A DNA stretch of 64,000 nucleotides from Pseudooceanicola sp050897975 (GCF_050897975.1 NZ_JBPAXY010000006.1:1-64000), one strand, 5' to 3'; numbered from the stretch's first letter, positions 8,889-16,981 are shown. The notes: a model not told the origin generated them from the sequence alone. Numbers and translations: made by a program.

Positions 8889-9842
8889 ATGTTCATCGCG
8901 CGCGAGTTCTCGCCCGACCTCGACCAGGTGCGCAGCTCTCTGGCCGAGGATGACGCGCCCGCCTGGGACGCGGGCACCAACTACCCGCTGAACGCGCGGG
9001 TGGTGCGGGGCCACCGCATCTATCAGTCGGCGATCGAGGATAACCTTGGCCTCGATCCTCTGCTGGAGGATCAGTCGGTCCTGGCGGCCCGCTGGGTCTT
9101 CGACAGCTTCACCAATGCCTTCGCCTGTTTCGACGGGGTGCTGAGCAACGCCACGCTGGCGGTCGAAGATCCCGGCGCGGTGGTGCCCTGGCTGGATCCG
9201 GGCCTGGGGATCGACCCGACCTCGGCCCCGGTGATCGTCGAAGTCGGCGGGTTGCAAGGGGTCGATACGCTGATCCTCTTCGGGGTGGTGGCCTCCAGCG
9301 CCCGGCTGATCTGCTTCGACGTCGCCGGTGCGGTCCTGCTGGACGAGGAAACCAACCTCTCTGGCCGCCAGGTGACCAACTGGTGGGAATGGTTCTTCAA
9401 GCCCTTCACGGGCGTCTACGACAAGATGGTGAACCTGAACCTGCCGGGAACGACCCGGCGGGTGCTGATCGCCCTGTCGGGCAGCGCGGTCACCCTGGGC
9501 GAGGTCTTCCTCGGCGACCGCCTCTATGTCGGGAAGGGGATGGTGCAGCACACGGTTGGCCGCTCGATCAGCGGCTCGCGCTACAGCTTCAACGACTACG
9601 GCGCCCTGACGCTGGCCCGAGGTCCGACCCGCATTGAAATGGACTACGCGGTGGTCGCCTCGGCCGCGCTCTGGGGGCAGGTGAAACCGCAGCTCGACCG
9701 GCTTTCGGGGACGCTGGTCGCCTCGATCGGGGCCGAGCTGCGCCCGTCCAGCATTCACTTCGGGATCCTCGGCCCTGTCCAATGGGTCGAGGAACTGCCC
9801 GATGAGTACGAATACACGTTCACCATCATGGGGGTTTCCTGA
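8889..9842 (+). CDS. Phage distal tail/baseplate-region protein
   Basis: 317 residues, starting 2 bases after the tape measure stop and ending with a stop that overlaps the next start. Position directly after the tape measure suggests a distal tail or tip protein. The sequence is beta-rich with many aromatic residues (NWWEWFFKPF near 163) and contains no enzymatic motif I can identify. The typical GTA set of NlpC/P60 peptidase and hub protein is not found here, so the tip differs from GTAs. Function beyond tail tip is inferred from order. Confidence 0.65.
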   Translation: MFIAREFSPDLDQVRSSLAEDDAPAWDAGTNYPLNARVVRGHRIYQSAIEDNLGLDPLLEDQSVLAARWVFDSFTNAFACFDGVLSNATLAVEDPGAVVPWLDPGLGIDPTSAPVIVEVGGLQGVDTLILFGVVASSARLICFDVAGAVLLDEETNLSGRQVTNWWEWFFKPFTGVYDKMVNLNLPGTTRRVLIALSGSAVTLGEVFLGDRLYVGKGMVQHTVGRSISGSRYSFNDYGALTLARGPTRIEMDYAVVASAALWGQVKPQLDRLSGTLVASIGAELRPSSIHFGILGPVQWVEELPDEYEYTFTIMGVS

Positions 9843-10498
9843 TGCCTGTCCCTGACTTTACGCCCTACGCGGGCCTGCTGCCTGACGAGAGCGACCCGGC
9901 CACCTTCTCGCCCCGCGCGTCGGCGCTCTTCACCTGGTTCGTCGAGACCGGCGCGCCGCAGCTCGCCGCCCTGGCGGCCTTCCTGGCCAGCATCATGGAG
10001 GATGAGGCAACGGTGCTGGATGCCCTCGACAGCCTTCAGGCGTCATTGGGCAGCCTCGCGGGCCTGAACGTGGAGGATCTGACAGAGGAAGAGACGGCAT
10101 GGCTTGAGGGCACGGGCACGACCGAGGCCCTGATCAGCCCCGCGACCCAACGGGCGGTGATCCGTGACGAATTGAATGCAGCGGGCGCCGCGCCGATCTA
10201 CGGGGTGCGGGCCTGGGCGCAGTTCGATGGCTCCTACGCGGTCGCGATCAACGGATCTGGCAACATTGCCAGCATCGTGCGGAACGCGACGGGGAACTAC
10301 ACCGTGACGTTTTCCGCCGACATGCCGACCGCAGACTACGCGGTCTCGGGAACGGCGGGGACACCGGGCGACAGCACGCGGGACGGTCTGTTGCAGGTCT
10401 ACAGCAGAAGTCTGTCCTCGGTTTCGTTCCGCGTGAATGACCCGACCAACAACGACCTGCGGGATTACCCGGACGTCTCTTTGATCGTCGTCTGCTGA
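9842..10498 (+). CDS. Phage tail fibre-like protein
   Basis: 218 residues. The N-terminal part (residues 1 to 115) is helical and acidic. The C-terminal 100 residues have a beta pattern seen at the ends of many phage fibre proteins: RAWAQFDGS, NGSGNIASIVRN, then TVTFSADMPTADYAV. That domain is commonly the receptor-contacting tip. The start codon overlaps the preceding stop. Adhesion is inferred from the domain pattern and position. Confidence 0.7.
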   Translation: MPVPDFTPYAGLLPDESDPATFSPRASALFTWFVETGAPQLAALAAFLASIMEDEATVLDALDSLQASLGSLAGLNVEDLTEEETAWLEGTGTTEALISPATQRAVIRDELNAAGAAPIYGVRAWAQFDGSYAVAINGSGNIASIVRNATGNYTVTFSADMPTADYAVSGTAGTPGDSTRDGLLQVYSRSLSSVSFRVNDPTNNDLRDYPDVSLIVVC

Positions 10499-10595
10499 CC
10501 CCGCACCCCCCAGAGAAACCCATCTGACAACAGACCCGACGCGGCCCGTTCGAATAGGGCGGGCGCGGTTGATCCTGCATGGAAAGGAACCTTCG

Positions 10596-10859
10596 ATGTC
10601 CCAAGATTACGCCAAGAGCTACCCCTCGCGGATCAGCTCGGGAACGCATCACGCCGCAGTTGTGCCCTCCGACACCGACGATCTGCTGCCGCCCCCGCGG
10701 TCGCTTTATGTCGGCACCGGCGGCGACCTGGCCATCCGCGATGCGGCGGGCAATGTCGCGGTGCGCAAGAACGTGGCTGCGGGCTCCGAGATCTCCTTCG
10801 AGGCCGCTCGCGTCATGGCCACCGGCACCACCGCGTCCGACATCCTGGCGATCTGGTGA
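10596..10859 (+). CDS. Spike base protein, Rcc01079-like
   Basis: 87 residues. The start at 10596 is preceded by GGAAAGGA about 8 bases upstream. The sequence SLYVGTGGDLAIRD, then VAVRKNVAAGSE and the end VMATGTTASDILAIW follow the small spike-base family named after Rhodobacter capsulatus Rcc01079, part of the GTA head spike. The next gene, 5 bases on, encodes a lectin-like protein that could be the matching fibre, as with rcc01079/rcc01080. In this phage the spike could sit on the head or the tail. The family call is from memory of the C-terminal motif. Confidence 0.6.
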   Translation: MSQDYAKSYPSRISSGTHHAAVVPSDTDDLLPPPRSLYVGTGGDLAIRDAAGNVAVRKNVAAGSEISFEAARVMATGTTASDILAIW

Positions 10860-10863
10860 GCCG

Positions 10864-12090
10864 ATGATCGAGATCGGAACGGGGGCGATCACGCTTGGCG
10901 GTGGCGGCGGGAACTGGGCGGCGCGCGACCCGGTGGCCCGCACCGCCCATCTTTACCTGTCGCCGCACACGGGGCGCTTTGCGCGCGCCGGGGCCTCGGC
11001 CGCCGTCTCTCAGCTTGGCAGCTTCGCCGCCGCCGGAACGCGGTTCGAGCGCGCGGGCGACGGGCAGTATTGGCCGCGCGGGGGGAATGTGCCCCGGCTG
11101 GGCGATCACACGACCGGCGCGCGGCGCTGGCTGCTTGAGGGGTTCGCGACGAACAAGTGCCAGAACCACAACGCTAATCCGACGACGATCACAGGCGCCT
11201 TCCGCCAGGGGGATCAGTCGGCCACGCTGTCGCTGGCCGATGATGGCGACGCGATCGCCGCAGCAGGCCTTGCCCAGCTCTGCCCGTCCGGCCAGGTCTT
11301 CGTCCTGGACAATACCCTCGGAACCGGCCTGGCCTATGTCGCGTTCGAGGGGGTCGCCGGGAACCTCAATCCGCATACGGGCAGCGCCTATATCCGGGGC
11401 GGGGCAGGGGACATTCGCGGCCAGTTCGCGGAAGGGCGGGTCGATTTCGGCGCGTCCGAGGGCTACCGCCGGGTGCAGGGTTCCTTCACCCCGGCCGACG
11501 CAGAAACCCGCATGGTCATCACCGCGAAGCCGGGCCAGGTGATCCATTTCATCCTGAACCAGTTCGAGGAAGGCCCGCGACCCACGTCCCCCATCGTGGT
11601 GGCGGGAAGCGCCGTCACCCGCGCCGCCGAGACCTTCGTCGCGGACCTGGCCGACCTCGATCTGTCCGGCGGCGTCTGGGTCTTTTTCCGGGGCGAGCTT
11701 TGGGGCGAGAACGAACCCTTCCCGCCGCTCTACGTCTTCGGCAGCGCCGAGGATGAACGGGTCACCCTCTACCTGAACCGCGCCACCGGGGTGCTGCGCA
11801 GTTCCCAGACCTCGGGCGGCGTGTCGGCCTCGATCAACAGCCCGGTCTACACGGCAGGCTCCACGCTCGCGCTCGCCGCGCTCTATCAGCCCGGCAGCAT
11901 GTCACTGGTCGTCGGCGGCGCGGAAGTGGGCACGGCCACCCCTGGCGCGCTGCCGGATCTCGCAGAGCTGATCCTCGCCGCCCGCGATACCGGGGGCGCG
12001 GGCCAGCCCGCCGCCCTGGCCCTCGCCGAGTTCTGGATCGCCCCGGCCTCGGCCTTCACCGTTGCTGCCATGGAGGCCCTGACCGCATGA
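10864..12090 (+). CDS. Putative spike fibre or tail adhesin with lectin-like domains
   Basis: 408 residues. The start at 10864 is 5 bases after the spike base stop. It is beta-rich. Residues 100 to 235 and 250 to 390 resemble two jelly-roll/concanavalin-like carbohydrate-binding modules (AYIRGGAGDIRGQF; TLYLNRATGVLRSSQ). An N-terminal Gly run (TLGGGGGNW) may be the anchor. Pairing with the spike base suggests binding to a surface polysaccharide. There is no sign of hydrolase residues. It could equally be a tail fibre. Confidence 0.55.
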   Translation: MIEIGTGAITLGGGGGNWAARDPVARTAHLYLSPHTGRFARAGASAAVSQLGSFAAAGTRFERAGDGQYWPRGGNVPRLGDHTTGARRWLLEGFATNKCQNHNANPTTITGAFRQGDQSATLSLADDGDAIAAAGLAQLCPSGQVFVLDNTLGTGLAYVAFEGVAGNLNPHTGSAYIRGGAGDIRGQFAEGRVDFGASEGYRRVQGSFTPADAETRMVITAKPGQVIHFILNQFEEGPRPTSPIVVAGSAVTRAAETFVADLADLDLSGGVWVFFRGELWGENEPFPPLYVFGSAEDERVTLYLNRATGVLRSSQTSGGVSASINSPVYTAGSTLALAALYQPGSMSLVVGGAEVGTATPGALPDLAELILAARDTGGAGQPAALALAEFWIAPASAFTVAAMEALTA

Positions 12091-12518
12091 CGATCACCGC
12101 AGCCCTGATCCACATCGCCGATGAACAGGCCCTGATTGCCTGGCTCGCCCAGAACCTGCCCGGCGTCATCGCCGAGGGTGGCGCCCATGTGGCGGGCGGC
12201 ATCGCCCGCACCGCAAGCTATCCGAACCCCGGCCGGGCAAACGATGGTCCGGCCGGGCTTTACGCCAACCTCACGCCCGCGCAGGTGGCCCAATGGACCG
12301 CGCTGGCGGCCATGCCCGCCCTGGGGATCACCATCCTCGGCCAGATCCCCTATCAGGGCCTGGGCACCGGGGCGGCCCTCTACGCGGCGGTCGAGGCGGA
12401 TCCCGTCGCCTGGCCCCTCTGGGAAAGCGTCGCCACGATCCCGGCGCACCAGGTCGAAGGGGTGGGCGGGGCGTCTATCGACATACCGTCCCGCGTGGCG
12501 CGGCCCTGTGTGCAGTAA
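12087..12518 (+). CDS. Phage protein of unknown function, tail/adhesion region
   Basis: 143 residues; the start overlaps the preceding stop by 4 bases, so it is coupled to the adhesin gene. The sequence is Ala/Pro-rich with a helical N-terminus and no recognisable domain. A fibre-assembly or adhesin-associated role is possible from coupling alone. The base composition is the same as its neighbours. Confidence 0.6.
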   Translation: MTITAALIHIADEQALIAWLAQNLPGVIAEGGAHVAGGIARTASYPNPGRANDGPAGLYANLTPAQVAQWTALAAMPALGITILGQIPYQGLGTGAALYAAVEADPVAWPLWESVATIPAHQVEGVGGASIDIPSRVARPCVQ

Positions 12519-12528
12519 GGAGGTCGAG

Positions 12529-12807
12529 ATGGCCGAGGAAAACCGCCTGGCGCGGATCGAAGAGAAGCTCGACAAGCTCAGCGACGCCGTGGTCGCCATG
12601 GCGCGGATGGAAGAGCAGATGATCACGCTGTTCAAGCGGATGGACCGCTACGACATCGAGCTGCGCGAGCTGATGCGCCAGGTGGCGGCGCTGGAGCGGG
12701 TCAGCTTCGGGCGCGGGGTGTTCTTCCGCAGCCTCGACAAGCTGATCTGGCTAGCCGTGGGCGGCGGCGCCGCGCTGGTCCTGTCCTGGGCGCAGGCGCA
12801 GCTGTGA
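12529..12807 (+). CDS. Small coiled-coil membrane protein
   Basis: 92 residues. The start at 12529 is chosen because a near-perfect AAGGAGGT ribosome site lies just upstream (12517-12524). Residues 3 to 58 form a coiled coil with regular Leu/Met/Ile heptads (RIEEKLDKLSDAV). Residues 68 to 90 are a single membrane segment with a short outside tail. Such tail-anchored coiled-coil proteins occur at the end of phage late operons and may act in lysis or tail exit. The specific role is unknown. Confidence 0.7.
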   Translation: MAEENRLARIEEKLDKLSDAVVAMARMEEQMITLFKRMDRYDIELRELMRQVAALERVSFGRGVFFRSLDKLIWLAVGGGAALVLSWAQAQL

Positions 12808-12811
12808 CGGC

Positions 12812-13021
12812 TCAGCCGCCGTCGCGTTCGGCCAGGGCCTTTTCCAGCAGGGCGATGGTTTCGTCGTAGGACTTCAGCGACTTCGGGAACAGCTCGCGCT
12901 GCTCGCGGTAGAAGGCCAGCCACCGATCCAGCTTCTCCAGGGGATAGGTGTTTCCCCAGCTTTCCAGGCTCAGGGTGAAGGTGCCCGCGGCCCGGTCGAT
13001 CTCGCATTTATTCTCGCTCAT
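12812..13021 (-). CDS. Small reverse-strand protein within the late region
   Basis: 69 residues on the strand opposite to the late genes. The composition is not that of a shadow frame: balanced charged and aromatic residues, with SLESWGNTYPLEKLDRWL and a Glu/Lys helix at the end. No domain is recognised. A + strand terminator lies just beyond its 5' end. It could be a cargo gene expressed in the lysogen. The ribosome site is weak. Confidence 0.5.
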   Translation of the reverse strand: MSENKCEIDRAAGTFTLSLESWGNTYPLEKLDRWLAFYREQRELFPKSLKSYDETIALLEKALAERDGG

Positions 13022-13075
13022 GGGCGCGTTTTGCCGCCCCTCTCGCGGATGCTCAACCGGGCATTTGTGTCATCC

Positions 13076-13103
13076 GGCCTCGCGCAGCGCGCGGGGCCTT
13101 TTT
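13076..13103 (+). terminator. Rho-independent terminator before the lysis cassette
   Basis: A 10-bp stem (GGCCTCGCGC with GCGCGGGGCC, one G-U pair), a 3-base AGC loop and five T. It ends the late structural transcript, and the lysis ribosome site GGAGG follows about 5 bases after the T run. Confidence 0.75.
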
Positions 13104-13119
13104 CGTTCGGAGGTCCCTC

Positions 13120-13860
13120 ATGAAACTTCGCCTTGTCTACAATTGGGCCAGCATCCTGCGCCGCGCCTGGTCTGTCTGGCTGACGCTGGTCGCCGCGCTG
13201 CTGATCGTGGTCTCGGTGGCGCTGATGCTGCTGGATGCGCAGATCCTCGGCCTGTCGGCGCCGGTCTTTGCCGGGCTGGCGGCGCTGGCGCAGCTTTTCG
13301 CGATCCCGGCCCGGATCATCTTCCAGGAAAAGATCGAGGCCTTCCTGATCGAGGAGGACGGCGCCCTGTACTGGCCGCGAACCTGGCGGGGCCGGGCGGC
13401 AGGGGGCGGGGTGGCGGTCATCGCCCTGGCCGCCGCCTTTATCGAACCCTGGGAGGGGACCCGGCTCAAGGCCTATCTCGACATCGCCGGGATCCCGACC
13501 ATCTGCACCGGCCATACGGCGGGGGTGGCCCTGGGCGACACGGCGACGGCTTCCGAATGCCGCGAGATGTTCCTGGCCGAGGTGGTCGCCTTCGAGACCC
13601 GGATCCGCCCCTGCCTGCCCGAGATCCTGCCGGACCAGAGCCGCGCCGCCTTCGTCTCGGCGGCCTACAACATCGGGGCAGGGGCCTTCTGCGGCTCTTC
13701 CATGTCCCGGCGCGCCCTGGCGGGCGACCTGGCCGGGGCCTGCGACGCGCTGCTGATGTGGAACAAGGCCCGGGTCCAGGGGGTGTTGCGCCCGGTGACC
13801 GGCCTGACCAGTCGCCGCCAGGCGGAACGGGCGCTCTGCCGCGAAGGGCTGGGCGCATGA
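13120..13860 (+). CDS. Holin-like N-terminus fused to SAR-type GH24 lysozyme
   Basis: 246 residues, with GGAGG 8 bases before the ATG. Residues 1 to about 75 look like a small two-helix phage holin (RLVYNWASILRRAWSV, membrane segments near 17-37 and 45-64). Residues 95 to 109 are a weak hydrophobic helix rich in Ala/Gly, as in SAR endolysins. A GH24 lysozyme domain follows: Glu112 in EPWEG, Asp121 and Thr127, with the same +9/+6 spacing as the T4 lysozyme triad. No ATG or convincing ribosome site separates the two parts. The lysozyme would cut peptidoglycan after release from the membrane. Fusion of both functions in one chain is unusual. Confidence 0.8.
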   Translation: MKLRLVYNWASILRRAWSVWLTLVAALLIVVSVALMLLDAQILGLSAPVFAGLAALAQLFAIPARIIFQEKIEAFLIEEDGALYWPRTWRGRAAGGGVAVIALAAAFIEPWEGTRLKAYLDIAGIPTICTGHTAGVALGDTATASECREMFLAEVVAFETRIRPCLPEILPDQSRAAFVSAAYNIGAGAFCGSSMSRRALAGDLAGACDALLMWNKARVQGVLRPVTGLTSRRQAERALCREGLGA

Positions 13861-14117
13861 TCCGCGTCCTTCTGCCCTATGCGGCCGGGGGCGCCCTGGT
13901 GGCCTGCCTCGGCGCGGCCGGGCTCGCCTGGCACCTGGCGGGCGAGGTGGCCCGCCTTCAGGCCCGGGCGCAGACCCTCGACACGATGCTGACCGGCTGC
14001 AACGGCCGGGTGGCGGACCTTCACCAGGACAAGGAGCGTGACCATGCGCTGGACAGCATTCCCGATTCCGATCTCGGCCGTTCTGTGCCTGACCGCTGGC
14101 GCCTGCCTGCGGAGTGA
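13857..14117 (+). CDS. Rz: i-spanin (Rz-like) inner-membrane subunit
   Basis: 86 residues; its ATG overlaps the lysozyme stop. It has an N-terminal membrane anchor (residues 5 to 27), a helical periplasmic segment and a C-terminal end (DSIPDSDLGRSVPDRW) like Rz proteins. It would join with the lipoprotein Rz1, encoded within and beyond it in another frame, to fuse inner and outer membranes at lysis. It is short for Rz, but similar compact spanins are known. Confidence 0.75.
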   Translation: MIRVLLPYAAGGALVACLGAAGLAWHLAGEVARLQARAQTLDTMLTGCNGRVADLHQDKERDHALDSIPDSDLGRSVPDRWRLPAE

Positions 14118-14286
14118 CCCCGCCCCGATGCCGCCGCCCCCCGGCCCGGCCTTCTGCGATGTCGAGGAAATGCGGATCTTCAGCCAGGCCGAGATCGACT
14201 GGCGGGCGGCCCATGCGCCCTGGAACCTGCGGCGGGATTTGAAAACCAATGCGACCTGGGAGGCCGAATGCCCCTCTATGTCGTGA
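14044..14286 (+). CDS. Rz1: o-spanin (Rz1-like) outer-membrane lipoprotein
   Basis: 80 residues, starting inside Rz in the +1 frame. I choose ATG 14044 because AAGGAG lies 7 bases upstream; a GTG at 14038 is too close. A signal peptide ends in the lipobox LTAGAC, so the mature lipoprotein would begin at Cys22 and continue with a Pro-rich segment (PAPMPPPPGP), the classical Rz1 features. The C-terminal extension of about 45 residues beyond the Pro segment is longer than in lambda. Overlapping Rz/Rz1 frames are a hallmark of two-component spanins. Confidence 0.75.
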   Translation: MRWTAFPIPISAVLCLTAGACLRSDPAPMPPPPGPAFCDVEEMRIFSQAEIDWRAAHAPWNLRRDLKTNATWEAECPSMS

Positions 14287-14444
14287 CCATGAGCAACGTG
14301 ACCCACGGCTATTCCGACTTGCGCCGCGAGCTGCCCTTCGAGGCGCCCGACGCCGAGGCGGCGCGCAAAGCCGCCCAGGACTGGGACCACATCGCCGACA
14401 TCCATTCTGTCCGGCTGGCCGACCCGGCCGAGCTGGACGATTAG
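14268..14444 (+). CDS. 58-residue phage protein after the spanins
   Basis: A short gene overlapping the Rz1 end by 19 bases in another frame. A GGGAGG ribosome site lies about 5 bases before the ATG. The product begins MPLYVVTMSNV and has an acidic Ala-rich helix (APDAEAARKAAQDWDHI). No family is recognised. Translation is likely given the good ribosome site and coupled position at the end of the lysis operon. Confidence 0.6.
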   Translation: MPLYVVTMSNVTHGYSDLRRELPFEAPDAEAARKAAQDWDHIADIHSVRLADPAELDD

Positions 14445-14580
14445 CCCCCGGGCCGGGGGCAGCGGTGCGTCAACACCGCCACCACGCAGCCCAGTTTGCA
14501 GACCAGCTGCGCCGACGAGCATATCCAGAATCGCCGCCCGTACTCTCGCGAGAGCCGGGAGGTTCTGACTGGAACTTTTC

Positions 14581-15396
14581 ATGAACACAATGACGAAAGT
14601 CGCTGCCGCCGCCCCGGTTGCCCCCTGGCTGGGTGGCAAGAAGGCCCTGCACCGCAAGATCATCGACCGGATCGAGGCCATCCCCCATGCCACCTATGCC
14701 GAACCCTTCGTGGGCATGGGCGGTGTCTTCCTGCGCCGCAGCTGGCGCCCGAAATGCGAAGTGGCGAACGACCTGAACGGTGAGATCACCAATCTTTTCC
14801 GCATCCTCCAGCGGCACTATCCGCAGCTCATGGACGTGATGCGCTTCCAGATTACCTCGCGCCGCGAGTTCGAGCGGCTGCGCGCCCAGGACCCGGCCGG
14901 GCTGACGGATCTGGAGCGGGCGGCCCGCTTCCTCTACCTGCAGCGCCTGGCCTTTGGCGGCAAGCTGGGAGGTGCCTTCGGGGTGGCAAGCGATCGCGGC
15001 AGCCGGTTCAGCCTGGCACGACTGGAGCCGCTTCTGGAGGCTGCGCATGAGCGGCTGGATGGGGTGGTCTTTGAGAACCTGGACTGGAAGGAGGTCCTGA
15101 TGCGGTATGACAGTACGCAGACGCTTTTCTACCTCGACCCGCCTTACTGGGAAGGGGAGGCCGACTATGGTAAGGGTCTGTTTGATCGCGATCAGTTCGC
15201 GGAAATGGCGCGGATACTGTCCGAGGTCCGCGGCGCCTTCATCCTGTCGATCAATGACCGGCCGGAGATCAGGGAGATCTTCGCGGCCTTCGTCCTCGAG
15301 CCGGTGCAGCTGAAGTACACGGTTTCGAAAGGGGAGGCGTCCGAGGCGCGAGAACTGATCATCTCGAACAGGGAGGCGCGTTCTTTGCTTCTGTGA
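14581..15396 (+). CDS. dam: D12-class adenine-N6 DNA methyltransferase (Dam-like)
   Basis: 271 residues. Motif I is AEPFVGMGG, preceded by PWLGGKK, and the catalytic motif IV is DPPY at residues 186-189. This order identifies the alpha-class (D12) enzymes that methylate adenine, as in GATC methylation by Dam. No cognate endonuclease of the usual type II kind is next to it, so it is probably an orphan phage methylase that protects phage DNA or shifts regulation. The recognition sequence cannot be read from the protein. A 136-base gap separates it from the lysis genes, so it may have its own promoter. The neighbouring nuclease-like gene converges on it. Confidence 0.85.
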   Translation: MNTMTKVAAAAPVAPWLGGKKALHRKIIDRIEAIPHATYAEPFVGMGGVFLRRSWRPKCEVANDLNGEITNLFRILQRHYPQLMDVMRFQITSRREFERLRAQDPAGLTDLERAARFLYLQRLAFGGKLGGAFGVASDRGSRFSLARLEPLLEAAHERLDGVVFENLDWKEVLMRYDSTQTLFYLDPPYWEGEADYGKGLFDRDQFAEMARILSEVRGAFILSINDRPEIREIFAAFVLEPVQLKYTVSKGEASEARELIISNREARSLLL

Positions 15397-15460
15397 CGTG
15401 GGGCGGCCACACTTCAAGCGTAACGGCAAACGCTAGCGATACTAGTTCAAATTGAGAATT

Positions 15461-16981
15461 CTATCGGTGGCCAGAGACTGTACGCAGTGGGCTTCTAAAA
15501 TAGTGCTCGTTTAGGGTGTCTCGCAAAGAAGAATTGGTCGCTTGGAGAGAGTAGCGCTTCAGCTCTTCACCATCCACGATGCTCGTCGTGTAGCCTTCAT
15601 GCTCATGGCGTTGCTGCGCAAACCAGTCGCGCGCGCTGTCGACGAACGCGCCATTCGTCCAGAGCTCAAAGCGAATCGGTTTACCGTCTCTACGAGAGTC
15701 TTCTGAAAAGATCGAATTTATAAGAGGCGCTCGGTCCCCATACCACCTTTGGACATCCCGGAGGCTTACTTTGGAGCTAGGGGTTTTCGCTTTGCATTCG
15801 ACTACAAGTAGGCCGCGGCCGTCTGGCAGGTTGAGTAGTACGTCGATTTCAGCTTTCCGACCAGATTCTAAGTCCGTGGCTCTGCGCCCTGTTTCTAGGT
15901 ACCCTCCTTCGACATCTTTGACTAGGCAGCCCACCACCAACTCAAACAACGCTCCTCTGAGGTTGTCAGCGGAGCCGGTGATGCGAGTGAGCGTCTTCAT
16001 GACCGTGCGTACATGCTCTGGGTTGGCGGCGGCACGTGCGCCAAAATCACTAAGCAATAGGACAAGAGAGCGGAGCGCATCGGCCAGTTCCACTCCAAAC
16101 AAGTTTCTGAGCGTGACAGCCAAGATGCCTTTCGACTTCAATGTTGAAAGAGCGTCCGCTGAGAATACCTGAGCAACAATCATGGGCATGATTGGGCGAG
16201 ACTTCTGTGGTGCAGCCGCGAGGTCGCATTTCCGAACGAAAGCAAGAGCTGCATCATCCGTCAGCGTTTCATAGAGGTTCAAGTCACACACGAAGAAACC
16301 CGGGCTTGCTTTGCCATTATGCACAGACATAAGCGGGCGGATGTAGCTTGGGGCCGACATGTCCCAGGAGACTCCAGAGACTTCCGCTTCTTGTGCTCCA
16401 CCGCGGATGTTGAAGCGATCGTAGCTCCCGATACCAATTCTCTTGGCCCACTCGTGAAGGCCATGCAAAGCTACATCTTCGGCGATCTCTTCAGCCCGCA
16501 GCCTATTCAGTCCTTGGCTGATTCCGAGGAAGGGGTTCAGCTCCACAAAGCACGTCTCAGAAAATTCAGTTATTACAAGCGCCTTGACAGCGATAAGGCG
16601 CTCTAGAATGCGGTCTGGAGACAGTTGGTTTTTTCTGTTTCTTGGTGCGCCGGAGACCACAGAGAAATACTGAACAGGGACTATGCCTCCACGAGATCTT
16701 AGTGTCGAGATTGCACACCAGTAAGAAAGGCCTGCTGTTCTGCAAGCCTGCTCGAAGGCTCGCCAGAACTCACGTGTTCCATACTGCTCACTTAGGTAGA
16801 TGAACCTCGCGTTTTTCTCGAAACGTAGACCTGCAAGTCGCTGAACCTCGGGGTCGTCCTGAGCACGCTGGACACGTTTTCGCGCGGCAGCCGAAGACAC
16901 CCCAGAGGAAGATATCGTGGTAATCAGTTCAGAAGTTAGGCAGGGACCATGAGAACGCAGAAGAGACTTTACATCAGACAT
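15461..16981 (-). CDS. Winged-helix and PD-(D/E)XK nuclease-like protein, candidate defence gene
   Basis: 506 residues from ATG 16981, preceded by GAAAGGG; an in-frame ATG at 17020 is possible but lacks a site. The N-terminus has a helix-turn-helix (TSELITTISSSGVSSAAARKR). The C-terminal third has a restriction-endonuclease-like core: Glu347 in a helix (RGALFELVVG), Asp380 in EIDVLL, then Glu395-x-Lys397 in LVVECKAK. The middle 250 residues match nothing I know. GC content and codon use are clearly lower than in the phage genes, which marks separate acquisition. It is on the opposite strand to the late genes, as lysogenic cargo often is. Expected role: DNA cleavage or a restriction-type defence; unproven. 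Confidence 0.65.
   Translation of the reverse strand: MSDVKSLLRSHGPCLTSELITTISSSGVSSAAARKRVQRAQDDPEVQRLAGLRFEKNARFIYLSEQYGTREFWRAFEQACRTAGLSYWCAISTLRSRGGIVPVQYFSVVSGAPRNRKNQLSPDRILERLIAVKALVITEFSETCFVELNPFLGISQGLNRLRAEEIAEDVALHGLHEWAKRIGIGSYDRFNIRGGAQEAEVSGVSWDMSAPSYIRPLMSVHNGKASPGFFVCDLNLYETLTDDAALAFVRKCDLAAAPQKSRPIMPMIVAQVFSADALSTLKSKGILAVTLRNLFGVELADALRSLVLLLSDFGARAAANPEHVRTVMKTLTRITGSADNLRGALFELVVGCLVKDVEGGYLETGRRATDLESGRKAEIDVLLNLPDGRGLLVVECKAKTPSSKVSLRDVQRWYGDRAPLINSIFSEDSRRDGKPIRFELWTNGAFVDSARDWFAQQRHEHEGYTTSIVDGEELKRYSLQATNSSLRDTLNEHYFRSPLRTVSGHR

Noticed and set aside
14444..14460. GC palindrome GCCCCCG/CGGGGGC after the lysis genes as a terminator
   Set aside because: There is no T run and the arms are only 7 bp of simple C/G sequence, so termination cannot be supported.
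1..15396. The structural genes as a gene transfer agent cluster
   Set aside because: An S49 protease, a complete lysis cassette with spanins, an orphan methylase, cargo genes and a likely attachment site fit an integrated phage. The GTA distal tail genes are missing.
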